DNA of 64,000 nucleotides, taken from assembly GCF_013376475.1 (NCBI RefSeq), contig NZ_CP045508.1:2043501-2107500 (forward strand), written 5' to 3'. Made by a program: the position numbers and the translations under genes. Each line of letters opens with the position of its first letter. Position 1 is the first letter of the stretch. The DNA is from Desulfolutivibrio sulfoxidireducens (GTDB lineage: Bacteria > Desulfobacterota > Desulfovibrionia > Desulfovibrionales > Desulfovibrionaceae). The notes below the pieces were generated by a model. That model saw only the letters and a program-made list of their open reading frames with translations, did not search any database and was not told where the DNA came from. This document shows positions 18,732-26,826 of the stretch, piece by piece.

Positions 18732-19898
18732 ATGACCCAGTTTCGACTCGCAAAGCGTGTGGCCACGCTTCCCCCGTACCTTTTCGCCGAGATCGACCGG
18801 CTCAAGGCGGAAGTGAAAGCCCAGGGCATGGACATCATCTCCCTGGGCATCGGGGACCCGGACCTGCCCACGCCGGATTTCATCATCGAGGCCCTGTACG
18901 CCTCGGCCAAAAAGCCGAAGAATCATCAATATCCCTCGTATACCGGGCTATTGTCCTTTCGCAAGGCCGTGGCCGACTGGTACCAGACCCGTTTCGGCGT
19001 GGGCCTGGACCCGGAAAACGAGGTGGTCAGCCTTATCGGGTCCAAGGAGGGCATCGCCCATTTCCCCTTGGCCTTCATCGATCCCGGGGATCTGGCGCTT
19101 ATCGCCTCGCCCAACTATCCGGTCTATCCGGTGGCCACGGGATTCGCCGGCGGGGAGGCGAAAATCCTGCCCCTGACCCCGGAAAACGACTTCCTGCCGG
19201 ACCTTGCCGCCATATCCGACGCCGACTGGGAGCGGGCCAAGGTCTTTTTCGTCAACTACCCCAACAACCCCACGGCGGCCTCGGCTCCGCGCGAATTTTA
19301 CGAGAAGCTGGTGAAAAAGGCCAGGGAAACCGGGACCATCCTGGTCTCCGACGCGGCCTACACCGAACTGTACTACGATGAGGCCAAAAGGCCTCTGTCC
19401 ATCCTCGAGATCGCCGGGGCCAGGGACGTGGCCATCGAGTTCCACAGCCTGTCCAAGACCTACAATATGACCGGCTGGCGCATCGGCATGGCCGTGGGCA
19501 ATGAAAGTCTGGTCAAGGGCTTGGGAAAAATCAAGGAAAACGTGGATTCGGGCATCTTCCAGGCCGTGCAGGAGGCCGGGGTGGCCGCGTTGACCCATGG
19601 CGAACCCCATGCCGCCTCGGCCCGGGCCATCTATAAGGAACGCCGGGACGTGGCCGTGGCCGCCCTGGGAAAAATGGGCATTGCCTGCCGCGCACCCGAC
19701 GCCACCTTCTACCTGTGGTGCCGCGTTCCGGCAGGGGAGACCTCGGCCGGATTCGTGTCCCGGGTGCTGAAAAACACCGGCGTGGTGCTCACCCCCGGAA
19801 ACGGCTTCGGCGCGCCCGGCGAGGGCTTTTTCCGCATCGCCCTGACCGTGGGCAAAGAGCGCCTTACGGAGGCCTTGTCACGGATCGCCGCACTCTAA
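18732..19898 (+). CDS. dapL: LL-diaminopimelate aminotransferase
   Basis: DapL converts tetrahydrodipicolinate directly to LL-diaminopimelate with glutamate as amino donor, bypassing the acyl-blocked DapD/C/E steps of lysine and peptidoglycan synthesis. The 388-residue fold-type I PLP enzyme has SLGIGDPDLPTP, FVNYPNNPTAA, the PLP lysine in FHSLSKTYNMTGWRIG and FFRIALT. AAAGGAG precedes the start at 18732. It is divergent from the recombinase gene. A generic class I aminotransferase is less likely because of the N-terminal LPPYLFAEID motif. Confidence 0.92.
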   Translation: MTQFRLAKRVATLPPYLFAEIDRLKAEVKAQGMDIISLGIGDPDLPTPDFIIEALYASAKKPKNHQYPSYTGLLSFRKAVADWYQTRFGVGLDPENEVVSLIGSKEGIAHFPLAFIDPGDLALIASPNYPVYPVATGFAGGEAKILPLTPENDFLPDLAAISDADWERAKVFFVNYPNNPTAASAPREFYEKLVKKARETGTILVSDAAYTELYYDEAKRPLSILEIAGARDVAIEFHSLSKTYNMTGWRIGMAVGNESLVKGLGKIKENVDSGIFQAVQEAGVAALTHGEPHAASARAIYKERRDVAVAALGKMGIACRAPDATFYLWCRVPAGETSAGFVSRVLKNTGVVLTPGNGFGAPGEGFFRIALTVGKERLTEALSRIAAL

Positions 19899-19951
19899 CG
19901 CCACCAGGCTAAAAAAAAAATGATGTTTCTGGAAAATTTCGCAGGGGAAAC

Positions 19952-19989
19952 GCCGCCGGCGGCCAAAGGGCGGAGCCCTATGGAATCCC
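19952..19989. repeat. Short hairpin repeat of the CCAAAGGG type
   Basis: GCCGCCGGCGGCC, then CCAAAGGG-CGGAG-CCCTATGG and AATCCC. It is another member of the dispersed intergenic family and lies between dapL and folK, where it could act as a terminator. Confidence 0.65.
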
Positions 19990-20047
19990 GCGAAAAAAAG
20001 TCCGGCATGCTGTTTCCGGCTCCGTTTTTTTGCCGCAAGATATTGGG

Positions 20048-20569
20048 ATGAAGTCTTTGGACGCCACCGTAGCCTATGTGGGTCTGGGAGCCAACCAGGG
20101 CGACGCCAGGGTCGCCCTGGACGCGGCCCTGAGCCGCATCCGGGGACTGCCGGACCTGGCCGTTTCGGCCGTGTCCCCGGGCTATGCCACCGAACCCCAG
20201 GACAAGGCCGATCAGCCCTGGTTCCACAACCGGGTGGCGGCCTTGTCCGTTGGGCCGTCCTGGACCCCGGAAGACCTGATGCGAGCCCTTTTGGACATCG
20301 AAAGGGCCATGGGACGACCGCCGGTCGAGGAACGGGAACGTTTCGGCCCCCGGGTCATCGATCTGGACCTGCTCATATTCGGCGGCGAGGTCCGCGAGAC
20401 GTCGTTTCTGACCCTGCCGCATCCGCGTATGCGTCGCCGGGCCTTTGTGCTCGTGCCGCTTCGCGACGTGGCCCCGGATATGGTTTTCGCGGACGGGGAG
20501 GGGATCGAGGCGGCGCTTGCGAAAATCCCTTTCAAAATCGAGGGGAATACCATATTCCAGGACTTCTGA
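20048..20569 (+). CDS. folK: 2-amino-4-hydroxy-6-hydroxymethyldihydropteridine pyrophosphokinase
   Basis: FolK (HPPK) transfers pyrophosphate from ATP to 6-hydroxymethyl-dihydropterin in folate synthesis. The 173-residue product shows AYVGLGANQGDA, the substrate loop around DQPWFHN, and the diagnostic RFGPRVIDLDLLIFG with magnesium-binding aspartates. The start at 20048 fits the family; an in-frame TTG at 20030 would add six residues. It lies 33 bp before the YHS-like gene on the same strand. Confidence 0.96.
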   Translation: MKSLDATVAYVGLGANQGDARVALDAALSRIRGLPDLAVSAVSPGYATEPQDKADQPWFHNRVAALSVGPSWTPEDLMRALLDIERAMGRPPVEERERFGPRVIDLDLLIFGGEVRETSFLTLPHPRMRRRAFVLVPLRDVAPDMVFADGEGIEAALAKIPFKIEGNTIFQDF

Positions 20570-20602
20570 CAGGCATTTTCACGCAACACAAAGGAAGGCG
20601 CT

Positions 20603-20905
20603 ATGTATAGATGGCTTATCCTCATCCTGGCCGGGTTCATACTGTGGAAACTGTTTACCGGGGACAAAAAGCGCAAGAAGGCCAAGGAAACCGAGGAAAA
20701 AGACAATCTGGTGGCCACCGGCGAGATGGTCAAGGACCCCATGTGCGGGGCCTTCGTGTCCAAGGACGGGGACATCCGGGTGCGCGAGGGCGACAAGGTG
20801 CATTATTTTTGCAGCTACGAATGCCGGGATAAATACGTCAAGATGATCCAGGGCGACACGACCAAGGCCGTATCCGAGGCTGACGCCCCGCAAAAGGACG
20901 CCTAG
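20603..20905 (+). CDS. Membrane-anchored YHS/TRASH-like small protein
   Basis: The 100 residues start with one transmembrane segment (about 4-18), a basic stretch, then a small domain. That domain carries VKDPMCGAFVSKDGDIRVREG followed by HYFCSYECRDKY, given here in its two parts. The three cysteines (in DPMCG and FCSYEC) resemble metal-binding YHS/TRASH domains. The cytoplasmic face is predicted for the domain. Metal handling or sensing is a guess from the fold. AAAGGA precedes the start. Confidence 0.75.
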   Translation: MYRWLILILAGFILWKLFTGDKKRKKAKETEEKDNLVATGEMVKDPMCGAFVSKDGDIRVREGDKVHYFCSYECRDKYVKMIQGDTTKAVSEADAPQKDA

Positions 20906-21224
20906 GCGCGGTCGCTTCGGTGTCCAAAGCGCGCATGCCCTTGAACCACAAAACACCTGCCGCATCGTTCCGGGATGATCGCGCTGGCGGCTCGCGACGT
21001 ATCGACCAAGGGGAACCGGCGGGTGTATTTTCTGATTCTTCCCGTGTATGAAAAAGTAAAACAGTATTGATAAGGTATGTATTTCAGCCTGTTAGAAGTC
21101 CACATGACGGCACAGCCCCTGCGGCCGCAAGGTGCCCTGGACGCTGGTATGAAGTGGCCACAGCCCTGGGATGTGGTCTTTTTACCGTCAAGCCGTCGCC
21201 TGACCGGCGATGCAAGGATGGAGC
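20906..21224. other. Intergenic region without recognised gene
   Basis: About 320 bp between the YHS-like gene and the transaldolase-like gene. The middle (about 21030-21090) is AT-rich and is the likely promoter zone (TTGATA at 21067-21072 without a good -10). A short imperfect stem near 21162-21180 is the only structure I see. Confidence 0.4.
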
Positions 21225-21869
21225 ATGAAATTTTTTCTTGATACCGCCAATCTGGACGAGATTCGTCAGGCCAAGGACTACGGCCTGATCGACGGCGTGA
21301 CCACCAACCCGAGTCTTTTCGCCCGGGAATCCGAGGACTGGCGCACCCTGGCCGAAAAGATCTGCCGGGAGACGCCAGGACCCGTCAGTCTGGAGGTCAT
21401 CGGCCAAAGTGCCGGGGAAATGATCGCCGAGGCCAACGAATTGGTCAAAATCGGGCCGAACGTGGTGGTCAAAATTCCCATGACCCTGGAAGGACTCAAG
21501 GCCGTCAACGAACTGACCGCCCAGGCCATCGACACCAACGTGACCTTGGTCTTCCATCCCCTCCAGGCCCTGCTTGCGGCCAAGGCCGGGGCCACCTTCG
21601 TCAGTCCCTTCGTGGGCCGTCTGGACGCCCTGGCCCAAGACGGCATGGAGGTGGTGGGGCAGATCGTGGCTATCTTCAAGAATTACGACTTCCGCACCCA
21701 GGTGCTGGTGGCCAGCGTGCGCCATCCCATGCATGTGCTTGAGGCCGCGCTTTTGGGCGCGGAGGTGGCCACCATCCCGTTTGCCGTGGTCAAGGAGTTG
21801 TCCAGGCACCCGTTGACCGACAAGGGACTGGAAATCTTCATGAAGGATTGGGAGAAGGTGAAAAAATAG
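21225..21869 (+). CDS. fsa: Transaldolase / fructose-6-phosphate aldolase family protein
   Basis: This short (214-residue) transaldolase-like TIM-barrel protein matches the FSA/TalC subfamily. It has MKFFLDTANLDEIRQA, the GVTTNPSLFARE motif, and the Schiff-base lysine in NVVVKIPMTLEGLKAV. Members either cleave fructose-6-phosphate or act as true transaldolases; sequence alone does not decide. The start at 21225 follows AAGGATGGAGC, and a longer frame from 21210 adds five residues. A clear terminator follows. Confidence 0.9.
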   Translation: MKFFLDTANLDEIRQAKDYGLIDGVTTNPSLFARESEDWRTLAEKICRETPGPVSLEVIGQSAGEMIAEANELVKIGPNVVVKIPMTLEGLKAVNELTAQAIDTNVTLVFHPLQALLAAKAGATFVSPFVGRLDALAQDGMEVVGQIVAIFKNYDFRTQVLVASVRHPMHVLEAALLGAEVATIPFAVVKELSRHPLTDKGLEIFMKDWEKVKK

Positions 21870-21917
21870 GTCGTCCGGCGTCGGTCCGTGCCCGCGCAAG
21901 GCGTAGCCGGAAAATAG

Positions 21918-21942
21918 AAAAGGCCCGATTTTCGGGCCTTTT
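21918..21942 (+). terminator. Terminator of the transaldolase-like gene
   Basis: Perfect arms AAAAGGCCCGA (21918-21928) and TCGGGCCTTTT (21932-21942) with loop TTT. The symmetric A/T flanks would also allow use from the other strand. Confidence 0.88.
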
Positions 21943-22219
21943 TCATTTCAGATTTCTCCGGGGCTTTAGCACGAACGACCGCCGGTACTGGACATGGCCC
22001 AGGCCCTGAAGGGCGTTCCCATACCAATCGGCTGTGGCCGCGGCTGTGGGGATGGTTTCAAACCCGCCTTCACTTTCAATTCCAGGTCGCGACCAGGGCC
22101 TTGACCTCTCTCCCGCCCACCTTTGCCAATGTCCCATAATGTAAATTATGTAAACTTTAGAAAATGGAAAGGCCAACGACAAGAACAAGATACGCACAAC
22201 GACCTGTCCGGAAAAAGCC
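21943..22219. other. Intergenic region with an AT-rich palindrome
   Basis: The spacer between the transaldolase-like gene and the 3' end of the adenine deaminase gene. It holds the inverted repeat CATAAT-GTAA-ATTATG (22135-22150) in an AT-rich patch unlike its surroundings. A 64-codon minus-strand frame starts at 22137 but has no ribosome site. Confidence 0.5.
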
Positions 22220-23974
22220 TCATGAAATCTCGGGAACGAACAATTCGACCATGTCGAAGGCCTCCACGTCCACCAGCCCCTGGTCCGTGAGCTTGAGTTC
22301 CGGGATGACCGCCAGGGACAAAAAAGACAGGGCCATGAACGGATGGACCTCCCGGCCTTGAACCGGGCTTGAAATCGCGGCATAGGCCTGTCCAAGGGCC
22401 GTGAGGTCCTTTTCCAGTTCGTCCAGGCAGCCGGCCGACATGAGCCCGGCCACGGGCAGCTCCACAACGGCCATGATCCGGCCCTCGCGGACAACGCAAA
22501 AACCACCGCCCACCATGGCCAGCGTCCGGGCCGCCAGGCTCATGTCCGCGTCGTTCGTGCCGGCCACGATCAGGTTATGGGAATCGTGGGACACGGTCCC
22601 GGCAATGGCCCCGGCCTCAAGCCGAAGCCCCTGGACGAACCCCAGCCCCACGTTGCCCGTGGCGTGATGGCGCTCGATCACGGCCAGCTTGGCCAGATCC
22701 CGGGCCGGATCGGCCACGGCCAACCCCCCTTCCAGACGCGGTTCAAGGAGAAGGGAACGGGTGACGATCTGCCCGGGGATGATCCCGATGACCCGCACCC
22801 TGCCCGGCTTGGCCGGGATGCGAAAGATGTCGGGGCATGTGGAGGCCACGCGCATGGTGTTCTGGGGGGTTGGCAGGTTCTGGCAGCGCAGATCCATATC
22901 CCGCACATTTTTTCCGGACAACCAGACCTCAGAGACGGTGAACCGCTCCAGATCGTCCACCAGGACCAGATCGGCCCGGTAGCCCGGGGCCACGGCCCCC
23001 CGGCGTTGCAGCCTGAAATAGCGCGCGGTGTTGATGGAGGCCATGGCCACGGCGCGAACCGGGGGCACGCCCAGGGCCATGGCCCGTCGCACCAGCTCGT
23101 CCATGTGCCCCTGGCGTTTGATGGCCACGGGATCCTTGTCGTCGGTGACCAGGGAGAAACGCCAGGCGTTGTCCGGGGTCACAAGCGGCAGGATATCCGC
23201 CAGGTTTTGTTCCGTGCTGCCTTCGCGGATCATGATGTGCATGCCGGCGCGCAGTTTCTCCCGGGCCTCCTCGAGGCGCGTGCATTCGTGGTCCGAACCG
23301 GGACCGGCCATGACGTAGGCGTTGAGGCGTTTTCCCGCCAGAAGCGGCGCGTGGCCGTCAATGACCGCATCGCCAGCGGCCAGAAGCTTGTTCAACATCT
23401 CTTCATCGCCGTTTATGACCCCGGGGAAGTTCATGACCTCGGCAAGTCCCAGGATACGTCCGGCATGCTCGTAGTCCGGCGACAGCATGCGCCGGATGTC
23501 CGTAGCGGAAATTTCCGCCCCCGAGGTTTCCATGCGCGTTGCCGGGACGCAGGAGGACATCATGACGTAGACGGTCAGGGGCAGGTCGCGGCTCGCGGTC
23601 AGCATGTACTCGATGCCGGCCGGTCCCATGACGTTGGCGATTTCGTGGGGGTCGCAGACAACGGCGCAGGTGCCGTGGGGGGCCACGACCCGGGCGAACT
23701 CCGGGGGCGTGAGCAGGGTCGATTCGATATGGATGTGACCATCGATGAGCCCCGGGCACAAAAAGCGGCCTCCGGCATCAAAGACCTCCCGGGCCTGGTA
23801 GTCGCCGAAACCGATGATCAGGCCGTCGGCCACGGCCACACTGGCGGGATGGATTTCCCCGGAAAGGACATTGACCAGCCGACAATTGGTGATGAGCAGG
23901 TCGGCCGGGATATCGCCTCGGGACAGGGCGATGCTCCGGGAAAGGCGCTCCACTGGGGCGCGGGATGCGGCCAT
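22220..23974 (-). CDS. ade: Adenine deaminase
   Basis: This 584-residue amidohydrolase is a prokaryote-type adenine deaminase (AdeC) that converts adenine to hypoxanthine for purine salvage. Visible are the metal-binding LIDGHIHIESTLLTP, VCDPHEIANVMG, and the C-terminal domain with GTVSHDSHNLIVAG. It is transcribed toward the transaldolase-like gene. The first codon at 23974 gives a typical family N-terminus, with only weak Shine-Dalgarno support. Confidence 0.96.
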   Translation of the reverse strand: MAASRAPVERLSRSIALSRGDIPADLLITNCRLVNVLSGEIHPASVAVADGLIIGFGDYQAREVFDAGGRFLCPGLIDGHIHIESTLLTPPEFARVVAPHGTCAVVCDPHEIANVMGPAGIEYMLTASRDLPLTVYVMMSSCVPATRMETSGAEISATDIRRMLSPDYEHAGRILGLAEVMNFPGVINGDEEMLNKLLAAGDAVIDGHAPLLAGKRLNAYVMAGPGSDHECTRLEEAREKLRAGMHIMIREGSTEQNLADILPLVTPDNAWRFSLVTDDKDPVAIKRQGHMDELVRRAMALGVPPVRAVAMASINTARYFRLQRRGAVAPGYRADLVLVDDLERFTVSEVWLSGKNVRDMDLRCQNLPTPQNTMRVASTCPDIFRIPAKPGRVRVIGIIPGQIVTRSLLLEPRLEGGLAVADPARDLAKLAVIERHHATGNVGLGFVQGLRLEAGAIAGTVSHDSHNLIVAGTNDADMSLAARTLAMVGGGFCVVREGRIMAVVELPVAGLMSAGCLDELEKDLTALGQAYAAISSPVQGREVHPFMALSFLSLAVIPELKLTDQGLVDVEAFDMVELFVPEIS

Positions 23975-24184
23975 GAAAATTCTCCGTCCGATAAGGGTGT
24001 TCGCAAACGTATCAGAATTTCAACCGGGAGGAAAATGGCCCTGCCTTGGGAGGCCGTTTCAAAAAGTGAAACGCCGGCTATAGAAAAAACAAATCATTGG
24101 CTCAAAGATTGATATATTTTATCTATTTGACCCAATCCCGGGGATATGATGGGAAAAGGAACCTCTTGCCAAAAGGATGGCCTC

Positions 24185-24799
24185 ATGAATTCCATTTCCC
24201 TTGATTGCCGGGGACTCTCCTGTCCCGGTCCGGTGTTGCGGTGCAAGGACGCCATCGAGTCCGCTTCCCCGTCCGTCATCGCGGCCACCGTGGACAACGA
24301 GGCGGCCAGGGAGAACGTGGCCCGGTTTCTCACGGCCAAGGGCTACGCCGTGGACATCGCGCCCTGTGACGGCGGGTATGTCCTGACGGGAACCCGGGAC
24401 GTCTCCAGCGCGCCCGACTCCCCTGCCCCAGTCCCACACCCGGCCGCGACCGAGGCGACCAGGGAACAGATCGTGGCCTTCATGACCGCGGACGCCATCG
24501 GCCGGGGCGACGATACGCTCGGGGCCAGGCTCATGGTCAATTTCCTGGCCACCCTGCCCGAACTCGGCGACAGCCTGTGGCGCATCGTCATGGTCAACGG
24601 CGCGGTAAAGCTGGCCGTGACCGGAAGCCCGGTCCTGGACAGGCTCAAGGCCTTCGAGGCGGCCGGCGTGACCATCCTGGTGTGCGGCACCTGCCTGGAC
24701 TTTTTCGGGCTTTTGGACCAAAAGGAGGTCGGCCAGACCACCAACATGCTCGACGTGGTCACCAGCCTGCAACTGGCCACCAAGGTGCTCCAGGTGTAG
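24185..24799 (+). CDS. yedF: YedF family TusA/DsrE two-domain protein
   Basis: The 204-residue product has a TusA/SirA-like domain (SLDCRGLSCPGPVLRCKDAI, with the CPGP cysteine) joined to a DsrE-like domain (from about residue 90, with FLATLPELGD and VCGTCLDFFGLL). This is the layout of the YedF-type protein linked to selenium or sulfur metabolism in anaerobes. The reaction is not established. The start at 24185 follows AAAAGGAT; an in-frame ATG at 24146 is less likely. Its stop lies about 26 bp before the apparent start of the pseudouridine synthase. Confidence 0.88.
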   Translation: MNSISLDCRGLSCPGPVLRCKDAIESASPSVIAATVDNEAARENVARFLTAKGYAVDIAPCDGGYVLTGTRDVSSAPDSPAPVPHPAATEATREQIVAFMTADAIGRGDDTLGARLMVNFLATLPELGDSLWRIVMVNGAVKLAVTGSPVLDRLKAFEAAGVTILVCGTCLDFFGLLDQKEVGQTTNMLDVVTSLQLATKVLQV

Positions 24800-24825
24800 G
24801 CGAGTCCCCGGCCCGGAGCCAGTCC

Positions 24826-25788
24826 ATCATTTCCGATCCCAAGGATGTTCCCGGGGCGTCCGTCGATGTTCCCGTCCAGGCGCTTCGGCTCAATAAAGCG
24901 CTTTCCCAGGCCGGCGTCTGCTCCAGAAGACGGGCCGACGAGCTTGTTTTGGCCGGCAAGGTGGCGGTCAATGGGGTTGTGATCCATGAACCCGGCCTGA
25001 AAATCGACCCGAATCGCGACAACGTCGTCGTAGACGGCCAGAAAGTCGATTTCTTGCCCCTAAAAGAGCATCTTTATCTGCTTTTCCACAAACCCGTCCA
25101 GACCGTGACCACAGCCTCGGACCCCCAGGGCCGCACCACGGTCTTCGACCTTTTGCCCCCGACCGTTCGCCGGGCGGGCCTTTTCACAGTGGGCCGCCTG
25201 GACTATTTCTCCGAGGGCCTGCTTGTCTTCACCGACGACGGCGAACTCGTCCACCGCCTGACCCACCCTTCAACCCATGTTCCCAAAATATATCGTGTTT
25301 TGGTACGCGGCGAGGTCGCGGAAGGCATGCTGGCCACCATGCGCGGCGGCATGCGCCTGGCCGAAGGCGAAATCCTGGCCCCGGTTACGGTGTCGGTCCT
25401 CGAACATGATCCGGATCATGTTCCCGGCTCGCGCACGCTCCTGGAGATGCGTCTCATCCAGGGGGTCAACCGCCAGATCCGGCGCATGTGCCGCGATCTG
25501 GGCCTGACCGTGCTGCGCCTGGTCCGCACACAGCAAGGCCCAATCCACCTGGGCGATCTTCCCCGGGGCCAAACACGCCCCCTGACGCCGGCCGAGGTCG
25601 CTTCCTTGCGCGACGCGGCCGGTCTGGCCAGCCCTGGCATATCCCCGGGCTCCGGATCGGATGTCCCGCCAGCCCGTTCCGGACCGGAGCCGAGGCAGGC
25701 CCCCCCCTCCCCTCGGAACGGTCCTTCGGACAAGCCATCTACGGATCGATATGTGAAAAGGAAGATGAAACGTCATCGAAACGTATGA
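24826..25788 (+). CDS. rluB: RluB-type 23S rRNA pseudouridine synthase, start codon unclear
   Basis: The frame has an N-terminal S4 RNA-binding domain (LRLNKALSQAGVCSRRRADEL) and a RsuA/RluB catalytic domain with Asp in VGRLDYFSEGLLVFTDDG, LIQGVNRQIRRM and LVRTQQGPI. The C-terminal 50 residues are Pro/Ser/Arg-rich. No ATG, GTG or TTG occurs in frame between the yedF stop and the S4 domain. The given start is a proposed ATC (24826) or ATT (24829) behind GGAG at 24815-24818. The only canonical alternative is a GTG at 24682 inside yedF, which would add 48 residues of unrelated sequence. Confidence 0.85.
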   Translation: MISDPKDVPGASVDVPVQALRLNKALSQAGVCSRRRADELVLAGKVAVNGVVIHEPGLKIDPNRDNVVVDGQKVDFLPLKEHLYLLFHKPVQTVTTASDPQGRTTVFDLLPPTVRRAGLFTVGRLDYFSEGLLVFTDDGELVHRLTHPSTHVPKIYRVLVRGEVAEGMLATMRGGMRLAEGEILAPVTVSVLEHDPDHVPGSRTLLEMRLIQGVNRQIRRMCRDLGLTVLRLVRTQQGPIHLGDLPRGQTRPLTPAEVASLRDAAGLASPGISPGSGSDVPPARSGPEPRQAPPSPRNGPSDKPSTDRYVKRKMKRHRNV

Positions 25789-25875
25789 CGAAAAGCATCC
25801 AGGGCGGTGTCTTCCCCTGGGAACAGCGCGGCAGCCCGCGTTTCCCACAGGTAAAAAAATCCGGCGTTCCTTCGA

Positions 25876-26538
25876 TTATTGCGTCAGGGTGCGGCCGTCC
25901 AGGCCCGTATTGTCATGCACGGTGACGCCCTTGGGCAAAGAGAAGACGAACAGGGAATCAGACAGTTTGGGGTCGACCTTGAGGTTTTTCAGGATGAGGT
26001 CATTGGTATTGGCGTAAAAATCCTGGATGGCGATGCGCATGATCAGGTGCGTGGCCGGGTCCACCCAGACGTGGGCCATGACCAGCCCGGGTTCCGGCTC
26101 CTTGGGCACGAGTTTGAGCCTAAAAAGGCCTCCGGCCGCCGAATCCGGCTCGTCGAACACATGGAAATCCTCGCGCAGGTTGGCCTTGCCGGTCAAGAAT
26201 TTCAGCATGGTCTTGGAACTGATGATCTCTTCCACAGGATAGCGGTAGGCCTCCTGGTCGTCCTCGAAATAGTCCCAGACCACATCCTTGCCCACCAGCA
26301 GCAATTCCTTTTCCGGCTCCTCCGTCTCCCAGCGCACCAGACTTGGCTTCTTGAATGCGATCGTGCCGGTTCGTTTCTCCCCTTCTCCACTTGACGAATT
26401 CTTCAAGTTCTGGTTGAAGTCAGCGGTAAACCCCACCAACGATTCATACTTTTTTTGGACGTCATCAACCAGGTCCGCGCCACGGACCGGCAGTGCCCAC
26501 ACCGCCACCAACATGCAAGCCAGAAGGAACGATTTCAT
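25876..26538 (-). CDS. lolA: Outer-membrane lipoprotein carrier protein
   Basis: LolA ferries lipoproteins through the periplasm from LolCDE to the outer membrane. The 220-residue product has a signal peptide (MKSFLLACMLVAVWALPVRG, cleaved before ADLVDD) and the LolA fold with LVGFTADFNQNLKN, KPSLVRWETEEPE and the DFYANTNDLILKNLKVD region. It lies 288 bp downstream of ftsK on the same strand, with hairpin repeats between them. It converges with the rluB-type gene. Confidence 0.92.
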   Translation of the reverse strand: MKSFLLACMLVAVWALPVRGADLVDDVQKKYESLVGFTADFNQNLKNSSSGEGEKRTGTIAFKKPSLVRWETEEPEKELLLVGKDVVWDYFEDDQEAYRYPVEEIISSKTMLKFLTGKANLREDFHVFDEPDSAAGGLFRLKLVPKEPEPGLVMAHVWVDPATHLIMRIAIQDFYANTNDLILKNLKVDPKLSDSLFVFSLPKGVTVHDNTGLDGRTLTQ

Positions 26539-26563
26539 GGAGAGTCATCCTTTCTTTTCGGGG

Positions 26564-26677
26564 AGGAGGCTGCGCCTCCTCCCCGAACTCCTCCTCCCCC
26601 CGGGGGGAATCATTCCCCCCGGACCCCCCGGTTCCAGGCGCGGACTTCCGGCGCAAACGCCGGAAGTCCGCGCCTGG
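26564..26677. repeat. Cluster of three perfect hairpins between ftsK and lolA
   Basis: From left: GGAGG-CTGCG-CCTCC near 26564-26580; GGGGGG-AATCATT-CCCCCC at 26602-26620; and a 20-bp perfect stem 26634-26653 with 26658-26677 (arms start CCAGGCGCGG, loop CAAA). The last would be extremely stable in RNA. Confidence 0.85.
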
Positions 26678-26700
26678 TAAACCAGGGGTTCGAAGGAAGT

Positions 26701-26807
26701 GATGCCTCCGGGTGGAGGGGGATCGCGAAGCGCGTTGAAGTTTTCGAAGAGGGGGTCCAGGGGGGAAACCTTTTCCAAAAGGTTTCCCCCCTGGCCGCCG
26801 GAGGCAT
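26701..26807. repeat. Dispersed 107-bp hairpin repeat, copy 2
   Basis: Starts with ATGCCTCCGG (from 26702) and ends with its exact complement CCGGAGGCAT at 26807, so the element has 10-bp terminal inverted repeats. A central 18-bp perfect stem (26757-26774 with 26777-26794) and GCGAAGCGCG match copy 1 at 12206-12313. Confidence 0.9.
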
Positions 26808-26826
26808 TCCTTTCCCCTCCCCGTCT

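Noticed and set aside
21943-22137. 64-codon minus-strand frame beside the AT palindrome
   Set aside because: No Shine-Dalgarno sequence, low-complexity hydrophilic product, and its end lies in the terminator of the transaldolase-like gene.
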